Source of the DNA: Clostridia bacterium
GTDB lineage: Bacteria; Bacillota; Clostridia; Christensenellales; UBA1242
Assembly: GCA_017409005.1 (NCBI GenBank)
Contig: JAFQTP010000008.1
Location: 51,397-115,396 of the forward strand
DNA: 64,000 nucleotides
Direction of reading: 5' to 3'
Shown one piece after another: positions 19,250 to 26,746 of this stretch. The translations under genes were made by a program, and so were the position numbers. Numbering within the stretch: the first letter of the stretch is position 1; the number at the start of each line of letters is the position of its first letter. Under the pieces are notes generated by a model. That model was not told the DNA's origin and searched no databases. It worked only from the letters and a program-made list of their open reading frames with translations.

Positions 19250-19567
19250 ATGATTAAAGAACTTAAAGCAGAAGAATTTGAAGCAGAACTAAAAAATAAC
19301 GATACGGTGTTATTTGATTTTTATGGTGTTTGGTGTATGCCATGCAAAATGCTTGCAGGTGTTTTAGAAAAAGCAGATAAAACACTAGAGGGAAAACTAA
19401 CAATTGCTAAAATTGATGTTGACACTAGCACAGAACTTGTTAAAAAAGTTGGCGTTTTAACAACACCAACATTAATTGTTTATAAAAACGGCGAAGAAGT
19501 AGAGCGTGCTGTTGGTTTTAGACAAGAAAAACAAATTTTAGATATGGTTACTAAATATTTAAATTAA
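19250..19567 (+). CDS. trxA: Thioredoxin
   Basis: 105-residue thiol-disulfide reductase. The active site is WCMPCK (28-33) instead of the canonical WCGPCK, which should shift its redox potential. The cis-proline is in TTPTLIV and the rest of the fold is normal. The ATG at 19250 has AGAGGAAAG upstream; a longer reading to 19214 has no start signal. It ends the transcript that begins upstream of comM or trmFO. Confidence 0.92.
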   Translation: MIKELKAEEFEAELKNNDTVLFDFYGVWCMPCKMLAGVLEKADKTLEGKLTIAKIDVDTSTELVKKVGVLTTPTLIVYKNGEEVERAVGFRQEKQILDMVTKYLN

Positions 19568-19591
19568 AATCGGTTTCATACCGATTTTTTT
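19566..19591 (+). terminator. Rho-independent terminator after trxA
   Basis: Nine-base-pair stem AAAATCGGT/ACCGATTTT (19566-19574, 19580-19588), five-base loop, T-run. Confidence 0.9.
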
Positions 19592-19626
19592 AATTTAAAT
19601 AATTAAAATTGTAATAAAATTTCGTA

Positions 19627-19655
19627 TTGACAATTTTTTTAGAGGATACTATACT
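19627..19655 (+). promoter_or_regulatory. Promoter of iscS-iscU
   Basis: TTGACA (19627-19632), 17-base spacer, TATACT (19650-19655): near consensus, so a strong vegetative promoter. No iscR repressor gene lies between it and iscS. Confidence 0.75.
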
Positions 19656-19702
19656 AATAAAGGTTAAAAAACTTTAAAAAGTAATAAATAAAGGAAGTTT
19701 AC

Positions 19703-20875
19703 ATGGCAAAAAGAATTTATTTAGATAATGCAGCAACAACTCAAGTTAGTGGTGAAGTTTTAAACGAAATGCTACCTTATTTTACTAGTATTTACGGCAA
19801 TTCTAATAGTTTGCATAGCTTTGGCCGTGAAGCCGATAATGGTGTAGATACTGCACGTGATCGTGTAGCTAAAGCGGTTGGTGCAAACAGTTCTGAAATT
19901 TATTTTACAAGTGGCGGAACCGAAGCTAACAACTGGGCAATTAAAGGTGTTGCATATGCAAATCAAAGGCGCGGTAAACACATTATTACAACTCAAATTG
20001 AACATCATTCAATTTTAGAAACTTGCCACGATTTAGAACGTGATGGCTTTGAAGTTTCTTATTTGCCAGTTGACGAAACTGGTTTGGTTTCTATTCAAGA
20101 ATTGTTGCATGAAATTAGACCTGATACTATTTTAGTTTCAATTATGGCTGTTAATAACGAAGTTGGAACCATACAACATTTGCGTGCTATTGGCGAAATT
20201 GTTAAAGATTATAAAGCATATTTCCACACCGATGCTGTTCAAGCAATTGGTGCTATAGATATTGATGTTAATGAAATGAACATCGACCTTATGAGCATTT
20301 CTTCTCATAAGCTGCATGGCCCTAAGGGTGTTGGTGCTTTATATGTTAGAAAGGGCACCCCAATTAAAAAATTTATGCTAGGTGGCGAACAAGAGCGTAA
20401 TAAACGTGGTGGAACAACAAACGTTCCAGCAATTGTTGGTTTTGGTAAGGCTATTGAAAATACTAAACGCGATTTAAAAATGGTTAATAAACGTTTAATT
20501 GAACTTACTAACTATTTTATTAAGAAAGTTGAATATGAAATTCCTAACATTAAAATTAATGGAAATATAGCTCAAAAAGCGCCAGGAATTGTTAACATTT
20601 CGTTTAAATATATTGAAGGTGAAAGTATTTTAATTAAACTTGATTTAAATGGTGTGGCAGTTTCAACAGGTTCGGCTTGTGCTTCTGGCAGTTTGGCAAA
20701 ATCACATGTATTAAAGGCAATGGGGTTAAAACACGAAGATATTAATGGCGCAATTAGATTTTCGTTTGGTGTTGATGTTTCTAAAGACGATATTGATTAT
20801 GTTGTTAGGAAGCTTGTTGATATTGTTGAAGAGTTGCGTTCAATGAGCCCACTTGGAAAAAAGAATAAAAAATAA
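19703..20875 (+). CDS. iscS: Cysteine desulfurase (IscS/NifS type)
   Basis: PLP enzyme that takes sulfur from cysteine for Fe-S clusters and thiolated tRNA. 390 residues; the PLP lysine is in [14 protein letters not shown] (about residue 203), the catalytic cysteine in [11 protein letters not shown] (about 326). The full-length active-site loop marks it as group I (IscS/NifS) rather than SufS. AGGAAG precedes the ATG; iscU follows after 14 bases. Confidence 0.95.
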   Translation: MAKRIYLDNAATTQVSGEVLNEMLPYFTSIYGNSNSLHSFGREADNGVDTARDRVAKAVGANSSEIYFTSGGTEANNWAIKGVAYANQRRGKHIITTQIEHHSILETCHDLERDGFEVSYLPVDETGLVSIQELLHEIRPDTILVSIMAVNNEVGTIQHLRAIGEIVKDYKAYFHTDAVQAIGAIDIDVNEMNIDLMSISSHKLHGPKGVGALYVRKGTPIKKFMLGGEQERNKRGGTTNVPAIVGFGKAIENTKRDLKMVNKRLIELTNYFIKKVEYEIPNIKINGNIAQKAPGIVNISFKYIEGESILIKLDLNGVAVSTGSACASGSLAKSHVLKAMGLKHEDINGAIRFSFGVDVSKDDIDYVVRKLVDIVEELRSMSPLGKKNKK

Positions 20876-20889
20876 TAAGGAATTTAACT

Positions 20890-21432
20890 ATGTATAACAA
20901 TAAAGTTATGGAAATATTTCAAAATCCTAAAAACGTTGGCGAACTAAAAGGTGCTAACGGAATTGGCACTGTTGGTAATGAAGCTTGTGGCGACATAATG
21001 AAGCTCTACTTAAAAATAAACAATAATGGTGTTATTGAAAATGCTAGTTTTAAAACATTTGGTTGTGCTGCAGCAATAGTTTCTAGTTCGGTTGCTACTG
21101 AAATGATTAAAGGTAAAACCATAGATGAGGCATTGCAACTTGAAAATGAGGCTATAATTGACTATTTGGGAGGTTTGCCAGACCACAAAATTCATTGTAG
21201 CATTCTTGCAAAAGAAGCAATTACCGAGGCTATTAAAGATTATAGAAAAAAACAGGCAAAAATTGCTAAAAAGGCGCAAAATCAAAAAGATAAACAACCA
21301 GCAACTAAAGAGTTAAAGGTTGAAGAAAAAACTAAAAAAATTGAAGATGCAACTCAAAAAATGGAAGCAACCAGAAAAAGACTTTCGTTGTTTGGGAAAA
21401 AAGAAGATAAAAAAGTTAAGAAGGCAAAATAA
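20890..21432 (+). CDS. iscU: Fe-S scaffold IscU/NifU with a lysine-rich tail
   Basis: Scaffold on which IscS builds Fe-S clusters. Residues 1-118 are a standard IscU domain with the three cluster cysteines in GNEACGDIM, FGCAAAI and KIHCSIL. The remaining 60 or so residues (about 120-180) form a highly charged, lysine-rich, probably disordered or helical extension (KKQAKIAKKAQNQKDKQ and similar) not found in the usual 125-residue protein. AGGAATTT precedes the ATG. Function of the tail is unknown. Confidence 0.92.
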   Translation: MYNNKVMEIFQNPKNVGELKGANGIGTVGNEACGDIMKLYLKINNNGVIENASFKTFGCAAAIVSSSVATEMIKGKTIDEALQLENEAIIDYLGGLPDHKIHCSILAKEAITEAIKDYRKKQAKIAKKAQNQKDKQPATKELKVEEKTKKIEDATQKMEATRKRLSLFGKKEDKKVKKAK

Positions 21433-21446
21433 AGCCTTCTTTTTTT
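21418..21446 (+). terminator. Rho-independent terminator after iscU
   Basis: Stem AAGAAGGC/GCCTTCTT (21418-21425, 21434-21441), eight-base loop, T-run; the loop holds the iscU stop codon. Confidence 0.85.
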
Positions 21447-21499
21447 GTATTATTTTATTGTTAATGCAAAAAATAATATAAAACAAAGGAGGAAATTTT

Positions 21500-21634
21500 A
21501 TGAAAGATTGTTTATTATTAGGTATGGCATTAGGATTAATTGCTGGTGCCTTAATTGTTACAAACAACCCTAAAGCCGAGGAGATTGTTCAAAAAGGCAA
21601 AAAAGCAGTTAAAAAACAAGTTGAAAAACTATAA
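21500..21634 (+). CDS. Small membrane protein, 44 residues (YtxH-like)
   Basis: A short gene with a near-perfect AAAGGAGGAAA ribosome binding site. The product is 44 residues: one hydrophobic segment, glycine-spaced (LLLGMALGLIAGALIV, about 5-20), then a basic helix KGKKAVKKQVEKL. This resembles the small YtxH-type and other single-span membrane proteins, but I cannot name a family. It stands alone between the iscU terminator and the ruvX promoter. Confidence 0.7.
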   Translation: MKDCLLLGMALGLIAGALIVTNNPKAEEIVQKGKKAVKKQVEKL

Positions 21635-21650
21635 TTGAAGCATATTTGAT

Positions 21651-21679
21651 TTGCAAATATAGGAAATTTATGGTATTAT
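21651..21679 (+). promoter_or_regulatory. Promoter of ruvX, predicting a leaderless mRNA
   Basis: TTGCAA (21651-21656), 17-base spacer, extended -10 TGG-TATTAT (21671-21679). The normal start distance puts +1 at about 21685-21686, on the A of the ruvX ATG. Confidence 0.6.
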
Positions 21680-21685
21680 TTTGTT

Positions 21686-22120
21686 ATGGAAAGCGCATAT
21701 TACAAAACAATGGCCTTAGACCTAGGCGAACGTAGAATAGGAATTGCTTTAAGCGATTTAATGGGAATTATTGCTAGTGGGCTTGAAACATACGAGCGAA
21801 AAAGCATTAATCAGGATTGCGAGTATATTTCTAAATTAATTACAAAGTATGGGGTTAAGGAGGTTGTTGTAGGGCTTCCTAAAAACATGGATGGCACCAG
21901 TGGCGAACGCGTTGATAAAACTTATGCCTTTTGTGAAGTTTTAAAAACTTACACTAATGCAAAAATTGTGTTTTACGACGAACGCTTAACCACAGTTGCT
22001 GCCGAAAAATTGCTGATTTCGGCCGATGTATCCAGACAAAAACGAAAAACTGTAATAGATAAATTGGCAGCAACAATTATCTTACAGGACTATTTAAACT
22101 TTAATCAAAGGGGAAAGTAA
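21686..22120 (+). CDS. ruvX: RuvX/YqgF family RNase H-fold nuclease (pre-16S rRNA processing)
   Basis: 144 residues with the YqgF RNase H-like fold: MALDLGERRIGIALSD, VVVGLPKNMDGTSGERV and FYDERLTTVAAEKLL carry the three acidic sites. The family processes the 5' end of 16S rRNA and has been linked to junction resolution. The ATG at 21686 has no ribosome binding site and coincides with the predicted transcription start; the ATG at 21710 is the only close alternative and also lacks one. It pairs with the DUF1292 gene, as in Bacillus (yrrK-yrzB). Confidence 0.93.
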   Translation: MESAYYKTMALDLGERRIGIALSDLMGIIASGLETYERKSINQDCEYISKLITKYGVKEVVVGLPKNMDGTSGERVDKTYAFCEVLKTYTNAKIVFYDERLTTVAAEKLLISADVSRQKRKTVIDKLAATIILQDYLNFNQRGK

Positions 22121-22121
22121 A

Positions 22122-22439
22122 ATGAGTAAAGAAGAAAGAAGCCAAATTGAGTTATTATTAGACGAAAATAATACCGAAAATTTAAAACTTTACGACGAAA
22201 ACAATAAGGAAACAGAATTTGAACAAGTTGCAGTTATTCCTATGAATGAAAAAGTATATGCAATTTTAAAACCTGTTACTAAAATTGTTGGTGTTAACGA
22301 CGACGAAGCTTTAGTTTTTGTTATCGAAGAAATTGACGACGAAGATTGCTTAGTTATTGTTGACGACGAAAAAGTTGTAGACGAAGTATTTAAAGAATAC
22401 TACGAACTTCTAAAAGCAGAAGGCATTAACGTTGAATAG
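22122..22439 (+). CDS. DUF1292 family protein (YrzB-like)
   Basis: 105-residue acidic protein of the DUF1292 family, nearly always encoded beside ruvX. It shows the family's alternating pattern (LKLYDENNKETEFEQVAVIPMNEKVYAIL ... DDEALVFVIEE split here by family-typical positions) and an acidic middle. Function is unknown. AAAGGGGAAAG precedes the ATG, one base after ruvX ends. Confidence 0.85.
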   Translation: MSKEERSQIELLLDENNTENLKLYDENNKETEFEQVAVIPMNEKVYAILKPVTKIVGVNDDEALVFVIEEIDDEDCLVIVDDEKVVDEVFKEYYELLKAEGINVE

Positions 22440-22483
22440 TTGTGCTATTTAAGGCAAAGTGTTTTACTTTACTTTAAAATATT

Positions 22484-22512
22484 AAAAGAGGGGCTAATAT
22501 CCCTCTTTTTTT
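22484..22512 (+). terminator. Rho-independent terminator after the DUF1292 gene
   Basis: Nine-base-pair stem AAAAGAGGG/CCCTCTTTT (22484-22492, 22501-22509), eight-base loop, T-run. Confidence 0.88.
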
Positions 22513-22560
22513 CTTGTTTTTAAACACAAAAAAATTATTAAACTTTTTAACTATTTATGG

Positions 22561-22589
22561 TTGAAATATAATTAATATTATGTTAAAAT
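22561..22589 (+). promoter_or_regulatory. Promoter of rpsB-tsf
   Basis: TTGAAA (22561-22566), 17-base spacer, TAAAAT (22584-22589). Transcription would begin just before the structured leader at 22611. Confidence 0.55.
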
Positions 22590-22610
22590 AAGTCGTTTGA
22601 AAATTACACA

Positions 22611-22672
22611 CCTAGCACTATTTGTTAGTTGTTGCCCATTTTGGGTGGCTAACAGAGTTATAACGTGTTGGG
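22611..22672 (+). ncRNA. Structured leader of rpsB (candidate S2 autoregulatory element)
   Basis: Three nested stems: P1 CCTAGCAC (22611-22618) with GTGTTGGG (22665-22672, with wobble pairs); P2 GTTAG (22624-22628) with CTAAC (22649-22653); P3 GCCCA (22634-22638) with TGGGT (22642-22646). It ends about 15 bases before the ribosome binding site. Known rpsB leaders in other groups are controlled by S2, so autogenous control is inferred here; the structure itself was found by eye. Confidence 0.45.
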
Positions 22673-22700
22673 GAGGAATAAAAACAAGGAGGAAATAAAA

Positions 22701-23468
22701 ATGGCTGTAATTTCAATGAAACAATTACTTGAAGCAGGTGTTCACTTTGGTCATCAAACCAGAAAATGGAACCCTAAAATGAGTAAATACATTTTTACCT
22801 CTAGAAATGACATTCATATCATTAACCTAGAGGACACTGCAGTTTTAGTAGAACAAGCTTATGCTTTTGTTCGCGATGCTGCTAAAGAGGGAAAAACAAT
22901 TTTATTTGTTGGCACCAAAAAACAAGCACAACAAGCAATTGCTGATGAAGCAAAACGTTGTGGTATGTACTATGTTAACTCTCGTTGGTTAGGTGGTACT
23001 CTTACAAACTTTAAAACAATTCGTTCTAGAGTTGAAAGATTAAACAAAATTAATCAAATGGAAAAAGTTGGCGAATTCAACCTTCTTCCTAAAAAAGAAG
23101 TTTTAAAACTTCAAGCTGAACGCGACAAATTGGAAAAATACTTAGGTGGAATTAAAGATATGCCTAAACTTCCAGATGTTATGTTTGTTGTAGACCCTAA
23201 AAAGGAACACATTGCTGTTAAAGAAGCTCGTTCATTAAACATTCCTATTGTTGGTTTAGTTGATACTAACTGCGACCCTGATTTAATTGACTATGTAATT
23301 CCTGGAAACGACGATGCTATTAGAGCAGTTGCATTAATTGCTGGCGTAATTGCTAATGCTGTTATCGAAGCTAAAGAAGGCGTTGTTGTTAACGTTGAAG
23401 AAGAAGCTTCAGAACCTGCTGAAGAAGTTGCAGAAGTTGTAGAAGAAGTTAAAGAAGATAAAGAATAA
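22701..23468 (+). CDS. rpsB: 30S ribosomal protein S2 (uS2)
   Basis: 255-residue small-subunit protein: [20 protein letters not shown] start, [25 protein letters not shown] and [14 protein letters not shown] are all standard. A longer reading from a GTG at 22665 runs through the leader stem and is rejected; AAGGAGG (about 22686-22692) sets the ATG at 22701. The tail is very acidic ([13 protein letters not shown]), as often in this group. Confidence 0.97.
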   Translation: MAVISMKQLLEAGVHFGHQTRKWNPKMSKYIFTSRNDIHIINLEDTAVLVEQAYAFVRDAAKEGKTILFVGTKKQAQQAIADEAKRCGMYYVNSRWLGGTLTNFKTIRSRVERLNKINQMEKVGEFNLLPKKEVLKLQAERDKLEKYLGGIKDMPKLPDVMFVVDPKKEHIAVKEARSLNIPIVGLVDTNCDPDLIDYVIPGNDDAIRAVALIAGVIANAVIEAKEGVVVNVEEEASEPAEEVAEVVEEVKEDKE

Positions 23469-23488
23469 TTTTAAGGGGAATAATAATT

Positions 23489-24139
23489 ATGGCAACAACC
23501 GAAGATATTGTTAAACTACGCAAAAGAACAAATTGCGGTATGATGGATTGCAAAGCTGCTTTAGATGCTTGCAATGGCGACCTTGATAAAGCAACTGAAT
23601 GGTTAAGAGAAAAAGGTATGGCAAAAGCTGCTAAAAAGGCAGATAGAATTGCGGCTGAAGGTTTAGTTACATCATATATTCACATGGGTGGAAAAATTGG
23701 TGTTTTATTAGAAGTTAACTGCGAAACGGACTTTGCTTCTAAAAGCGAACAATTTGCTCAACTTTGTAAAGATATCTCAATGCATATTGCTGCTGCAAAC
23801 CCACGTTATGTTAAACGTGAAGAAGTTCCTGCTGCAGATTTAGAACATGAAAGAGAAATTCTAAAACAACAAGCATTAAACGAAGGCAAACCTGCTAATA
23901 TCGTTGAAAAAATGATTGACGGCAGAATTAAAAAATTCTATGAAGAATGTTGCTTACTTGAACAACCTTTCGTTAAAAATCCTGAACAAACAATTACAGA
24001 TTTAATTAATGAAACAGTTTTAAAAATTGGTGAAAAAATTAGTGTTAGACGTTTTGTTCGTTACGAAATGGGTGAAGGCTTAGAAAAAAGAAACGATAAT
24101 TTCGCTGAAGAAGTTATGAACCAAGCTCAAGGAAAATAA
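23489..24139 (+). CDS. tsf: Elongation factor Ts
   Basis: Nucleotide exchange factor for EF-Tu. 216 residues, of the short form (as in Thermus) rather than the roughly 290-residue form of Bacillus. The UBA-like N-terminus KLRKRTNCGMMDCKAAL and the exchange motif VNCETDFAS are intact. GGGGAA precedes the ATG. pyrH, which usually follows, is missing; a terminator comes next. Confidence 0.96.
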   Translation: MATTEDIVKLRKRTNCGMMDCKAALDACNGDLDKATEWLREKGMAKAAKKADRIAAEGLVTSYIHMGGKIGVLLEVNCETDFASKSEQFAQLCKDISMHIAAANPRYVKREEVPAADLEHEREILKQQALNEGKPANIVEKMIDGRIKKFYEECCLLEQPFVKNPEQTITDLINETVLKIGEKISVRRFVRYEMGEGLEKRNDNFAEEVMNQAQGK

Positions 24140-24146
24140 TAAAATT

Positions 24147-24174
24147 AAAAATCACTCGCAAGAGTGATTTTTTT
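24147..24174 (+). terminator. Rho-independent terminator after tsf
   Basis: Perfect 11-bp stem (24147-24157 with 24162-24172), GCAA loop, T-run. Confidence 0.92.
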
Positions 24175-24243
24175 GTGTACAAAACAAGTTACATAATAAT
24201 ATATTTTATTATATATTTTAAGTTATGATTTAAACTTATTTGT

Positions 24244-24272
24244 TTGCTATTATAGTAAATTTTTAGTACAAT
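24244..24272 (+). promoter_or_regulatory. Promoter of frr
   Basis: TTGCTA (24244-24249), 17-base spacer, TACAAT (24267-24272). Separate promoters for frr and tsf fit the loss of pyrH between them. Confidence 0.6.
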
Positions 24273-24341
24273 AAATTTAGAGTGTAATTTGTTATGTTTT
24301 TAGCAAATACATATTAAAAATTTTAATAAAAGGCGGTTTTT

Positions 24342-24908
24342 ATGACTGAGGCTGTTGATTTAAGTTTATTATCTTTTGAAGAAGATATTGAAAAAGCCAT
24401 TGAATTTTTTAATGGAGAATTGGCTATTATTAAGGTGGGTAGAGCAAACCCAAGAATTTTAGATAAAGTTGTAGTTGATTATTATGGAACCATGACACCA
24501 ATTAATCAAATGGCAAACATCTCTATTCCAGAAGCTAGAATGATGTTAATTTCGGTTTGGGACCAATCTCAAGTTAAAGCGGTTTCAAAGGCTATTGAAG
24601 CTGCGAACTTAGGAGTAAATCCATCAGACGATGGCAGAGTTATTCGCTTAGTTTTTCCTGCATTAACAGAAGAAAGAAGAAGGGAAGTTGTTAAAGATGT
24701 TAACAGACTAACTGAAAATGCAAAAGTTAGTTGCCGTAATGCACGTCGTGATGTTCTAGACGAATTTAAAAAAATGAAAAAGAATAATGAGTTAACTGAA
24801 GACGAACTTGCTTCATTAGAAAAAGACGTTCAAAAAATGTTAGATTCTGCAATTGAAAAAATTGATAAAATGTCTGCATCAAAAGAAAAAGAAGTAATGG
24901 AAATTTAA
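24342..24908 (+). CDS. frr: Ribosome recycling factor
   Basis: 188-residue factor that splits post-termination ribosomes with EF-G. Typical elements: GRANPRILDKVVVDYYG, the MLISVWDQSQ segment, NLGVNPSDDGRVIRLVFPALTEERR and the C-terminal long helix. AAAAGGCGG lies before the ATG. Upstream neighbours rpsB-tsf are conserved but pyrH is absent. Confidence 0.97.
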   Translation: MTEAVDLSLLSFEEDIEKAIEFFNGELAIIKVGRANPRILDKVVVDYYGTMTPINQMANISIPEARMMLISVWDQSQVKAVSKAIEAANLGVNPSDDGRVIRLVFPALTEERRREVVKDVNRLTENAKVSCRNARRDVLDEFKKMKKNNELTEDELASLEKDVQKMLDSAIEKIDKMSASKEKEVMEI

Positions 24909-24955
24909 TTTGATTCCTACAAAAGAAAAGTAAGCAGACAATTGCTTATGTTAGT

Positions 24956-24975
24956 GCCACAATTAAATTTGTGGC
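24956..24975 (+). repeat. Hairpin between frr and uppS
   Basis: Seven-base-pair inverted repeat GCCACAA/TTGTGGC with a six-base loop, followed by a mixed T-rich stretch (TTCTAATTCTTTT) and then the uppS ribosome binding site. It could be a weak terminator or attenuator; no promoter is obvious after it. Confidence 0.45.
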
Positions 24976-25002
24976 TTCTAATTCTTTTAGGAGTGAAATT
25001 TT

Positions 25003-25737
25003 ATGAAAATATTAGAAAAAAAATTAGAAAAACAACTTGAACCAAGCAAATTTCCTAGACACATTGCTTTTATTATTGATGGTAATGGTAGATGGGCGAA
25101 AAAACGCGATAAAATAAGGTCTTACGGGCACAAATATGGAATTAAAGCTTGTAAAACCACTATAGACAATTGTTTAAGGCTTGGTATAAAATATGTTAGC
25201 ATGTATGGTTTTTCAACTGAAAATTGGAACAGACCACAAGAAGAGTTAGATACACTATTTGAATTGTTTTCTAATTTTATTGATACCGAACTTGAACCAA
25301 TGTTAAAAAAAGATATAAAGTTTATTGTTTCGGGCGATTATTCAAAGTTTCCTAAAAAATTAGTAGATGCTGTTGAATATGCTGTTGAGAAAAGTAAAAA
25401 CAACTCTAAAATGGTTTTAAATTTGTGCATTAATTATGGCGGCAGACCAGAAATTGTTAGGGCTGTTAACAGTATAATTAAAGAGGGTGTTAAGGAAGTA
25501 GACGAAAAAACAATAAGCAATTATTTGTATACTGCCGAAATTCCTGATCCAGACTTTATTGTTAGAACAAGTGGTGAACAACGTCTGTCTAATTTTATGT
25601 TGTGGCAAATGTCTTATGCGGAATTATATTTTCCTAAAACATTTTGGCCGGATTTTAATACTAAAGAATTATATAAGGCACTTATTAACTATTCAAAACG
25701 TAATAGGAGATTTGGAGCTATTAAGGAGAGCAAATGA
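25003..25737 (+). CDS. uppS: Isoprenyl (undecaprenyl) diphosphate synthase
   Basis: Cis-prenyltransferase making the C55 lipid carrier for peptidoglycan. 244 residues; the catalytic aspartate is in IIDGNGRWAKKR and later motifs MYGFSTENWNRP, LNLCINYGG and DPDFIVRTSGEQRLSNFMLWQ are intact. TTAGGAG precedes the ATG. It overlaps cdsA by four bases. Confidence 0.96.
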   Translation: MKILEKKLEKQLEPSKFPRHIAFIIDGNGRWAKKRDKIRSYGHKYGIKACKTTIDNCLRLGIKYVSMYGFSTENWNRPQEELDTLFELFSNFIDTELEPMLKKDIKFIVSGDYSKFPKKLVDAVEYAVEKSKNNSKMVLNLCINYGGRPEIVRAVNSIIKEGVKEVDEKTISNYLYTAEIPDPDFIVRTSGEQRLSNFMLWQMSYAELYFPKTFWPDFNTKELYKALINYSKRNRRFGAIKESK

Positions 25738-26669
25738 AAACCAGAGTTCTTACAGCCACATATATTGTGATTGCATTAGTAATAGCATTTTTATCTAGGC
25801 TGTTAACACCATATATTTTTGATATTTTAGTTGGCGCGCTTGCAATTATGGGAGCAGTTGAAGTTGGTCGCGTTTTTGAACGTAGTAGGCAATTTAACAA
25901 CATTTATTTAGTAGGGTCGTTTGCGGCAGTGTTGTATGTTGGGTTTGTTTTTGCGTTCACAAATAATTGGGTTTGGCAATATTATTTGCTTTTAATTCTA
26001 GCATTAATGCTTGCATATTTTATTATAACTTTTATGCTAACTCTTGCATTAAAAAAACAAACTATGCGCGAAATTAGCAAATATCAAGTAACCGACAAAA
26101 TTGTTTTATATGCCTTAAAAAAGGCAATTAACACTTCTGTAATAGTGGTGTATCCAACACTTTTGTTTGCAACATTGTTTATTTTAAATCACTTTAATAG
26201 TTTAAGTATTAGCAATCAAGTTTTGGGTGTTGGTTTTGATTATTACATTTTAATTACTGTATTTTTGGTTACAACCATGACTGATACTTTGGCAATGCTT
26301 ATAGGTAGTGCAATTAAAGGTCCAAAACTTTGCCCACGCATAAGCCCAAACAAAACAATTAGTGGCGCTGTTGGTGGACTATTTGGTGGCGTGTTATCGG
26401 CATTTATTGTTTATTTGTTGTTCTCAATTAATAAAGATTTTGTAACAGTATTTAACAGTGTAACATCGCTATGGACAGTTGCTGCATTTGGTGTGTTTGG
26501 CTCAATTATTAGTCAATGTGGCGATATTTTTGCTAGTTGGTTAAAACGTAGAGCACGTGTTAAAGATTATGGAACAATTTTTCCGGGGCACGGTGGTGTT
26601 ATGGATAGGGTTGATGGTTTAATTTTTAACTCGGCATTTATGTTAATTTACATTTTAATTTTATTATAA
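25734..26669 (+). CDS. cdsA: Phosphatidate cytidylyltransferase (CDP-diglyceride synthase)
   Basis: Integral membrane enzyme making CDP-diacylglycerol for phospholipids. 311 residues with about eight membrane segments and the C-terminal family signature SWLKRRARVKDYGTIFPGHG then GVMDRVDGL (about 268-298). The ATG overlaps the uppS stop. dxr, normally the next gene in this cluster, is missing: only 77 bases, dominated by a long hairpin, separate it from rseP. Confidence 0.95.
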   Translation: MKTRVLTATYIVIALVIAFLSRLLTPYIFDILVGALAIMGAVEVGRVFERSRQFNNIYLVGSFAAVLYVGFVFAFTNNWVWQYYLLLILALMLAYFIITFMLTLALKKQTMREISKYQVTDKIVLYALKKAINTSVIVVYPTLLFATLFILNHFNSLSISNQVLGVGFDYYILITVFLVTTMTDTLAMLIGSAIKGPKLCPRISPNKTISGAVGGLFGGVLSAFIVYLLFSINKDFVTVFNSVTSLWTVAAFGVFGSIISQCGDIFASWLKRRARVKDYGTIFPGHGGVMDRVDGLIFNSAFMLIYILILL

Positions 26670-26681
26670 TATCTTGTTTGT

Positions 26682-26728
26682 AATATTTAAGCGTTGATTA
26701 AAATAAAAATAATTAATGCTTAAATATT
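26682..26728 (+). repeat. 18-bp inverted repeat before rseP
   Basis: Arms 26682-26699 and 26711-26728 pair over 18 bases (two G-U) around an 11-base A-rich loop. It stands alone in the cdsA-rseP gap and ends nine bases before the rseP ribosome binding site. There is no proper T-run, so it is not a standard terminator. Confidence 0.7.
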
Positions 26729-26746
26729 CTTTATAAGGAGATAGTT

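Noticed and set aside
22665-22700. Longer S2 protein starting at the GTG at 22665
   Set aside because: It would translate the P1 arm of the leader and ignore the strong AAGGAGG before the ATG at 22701.
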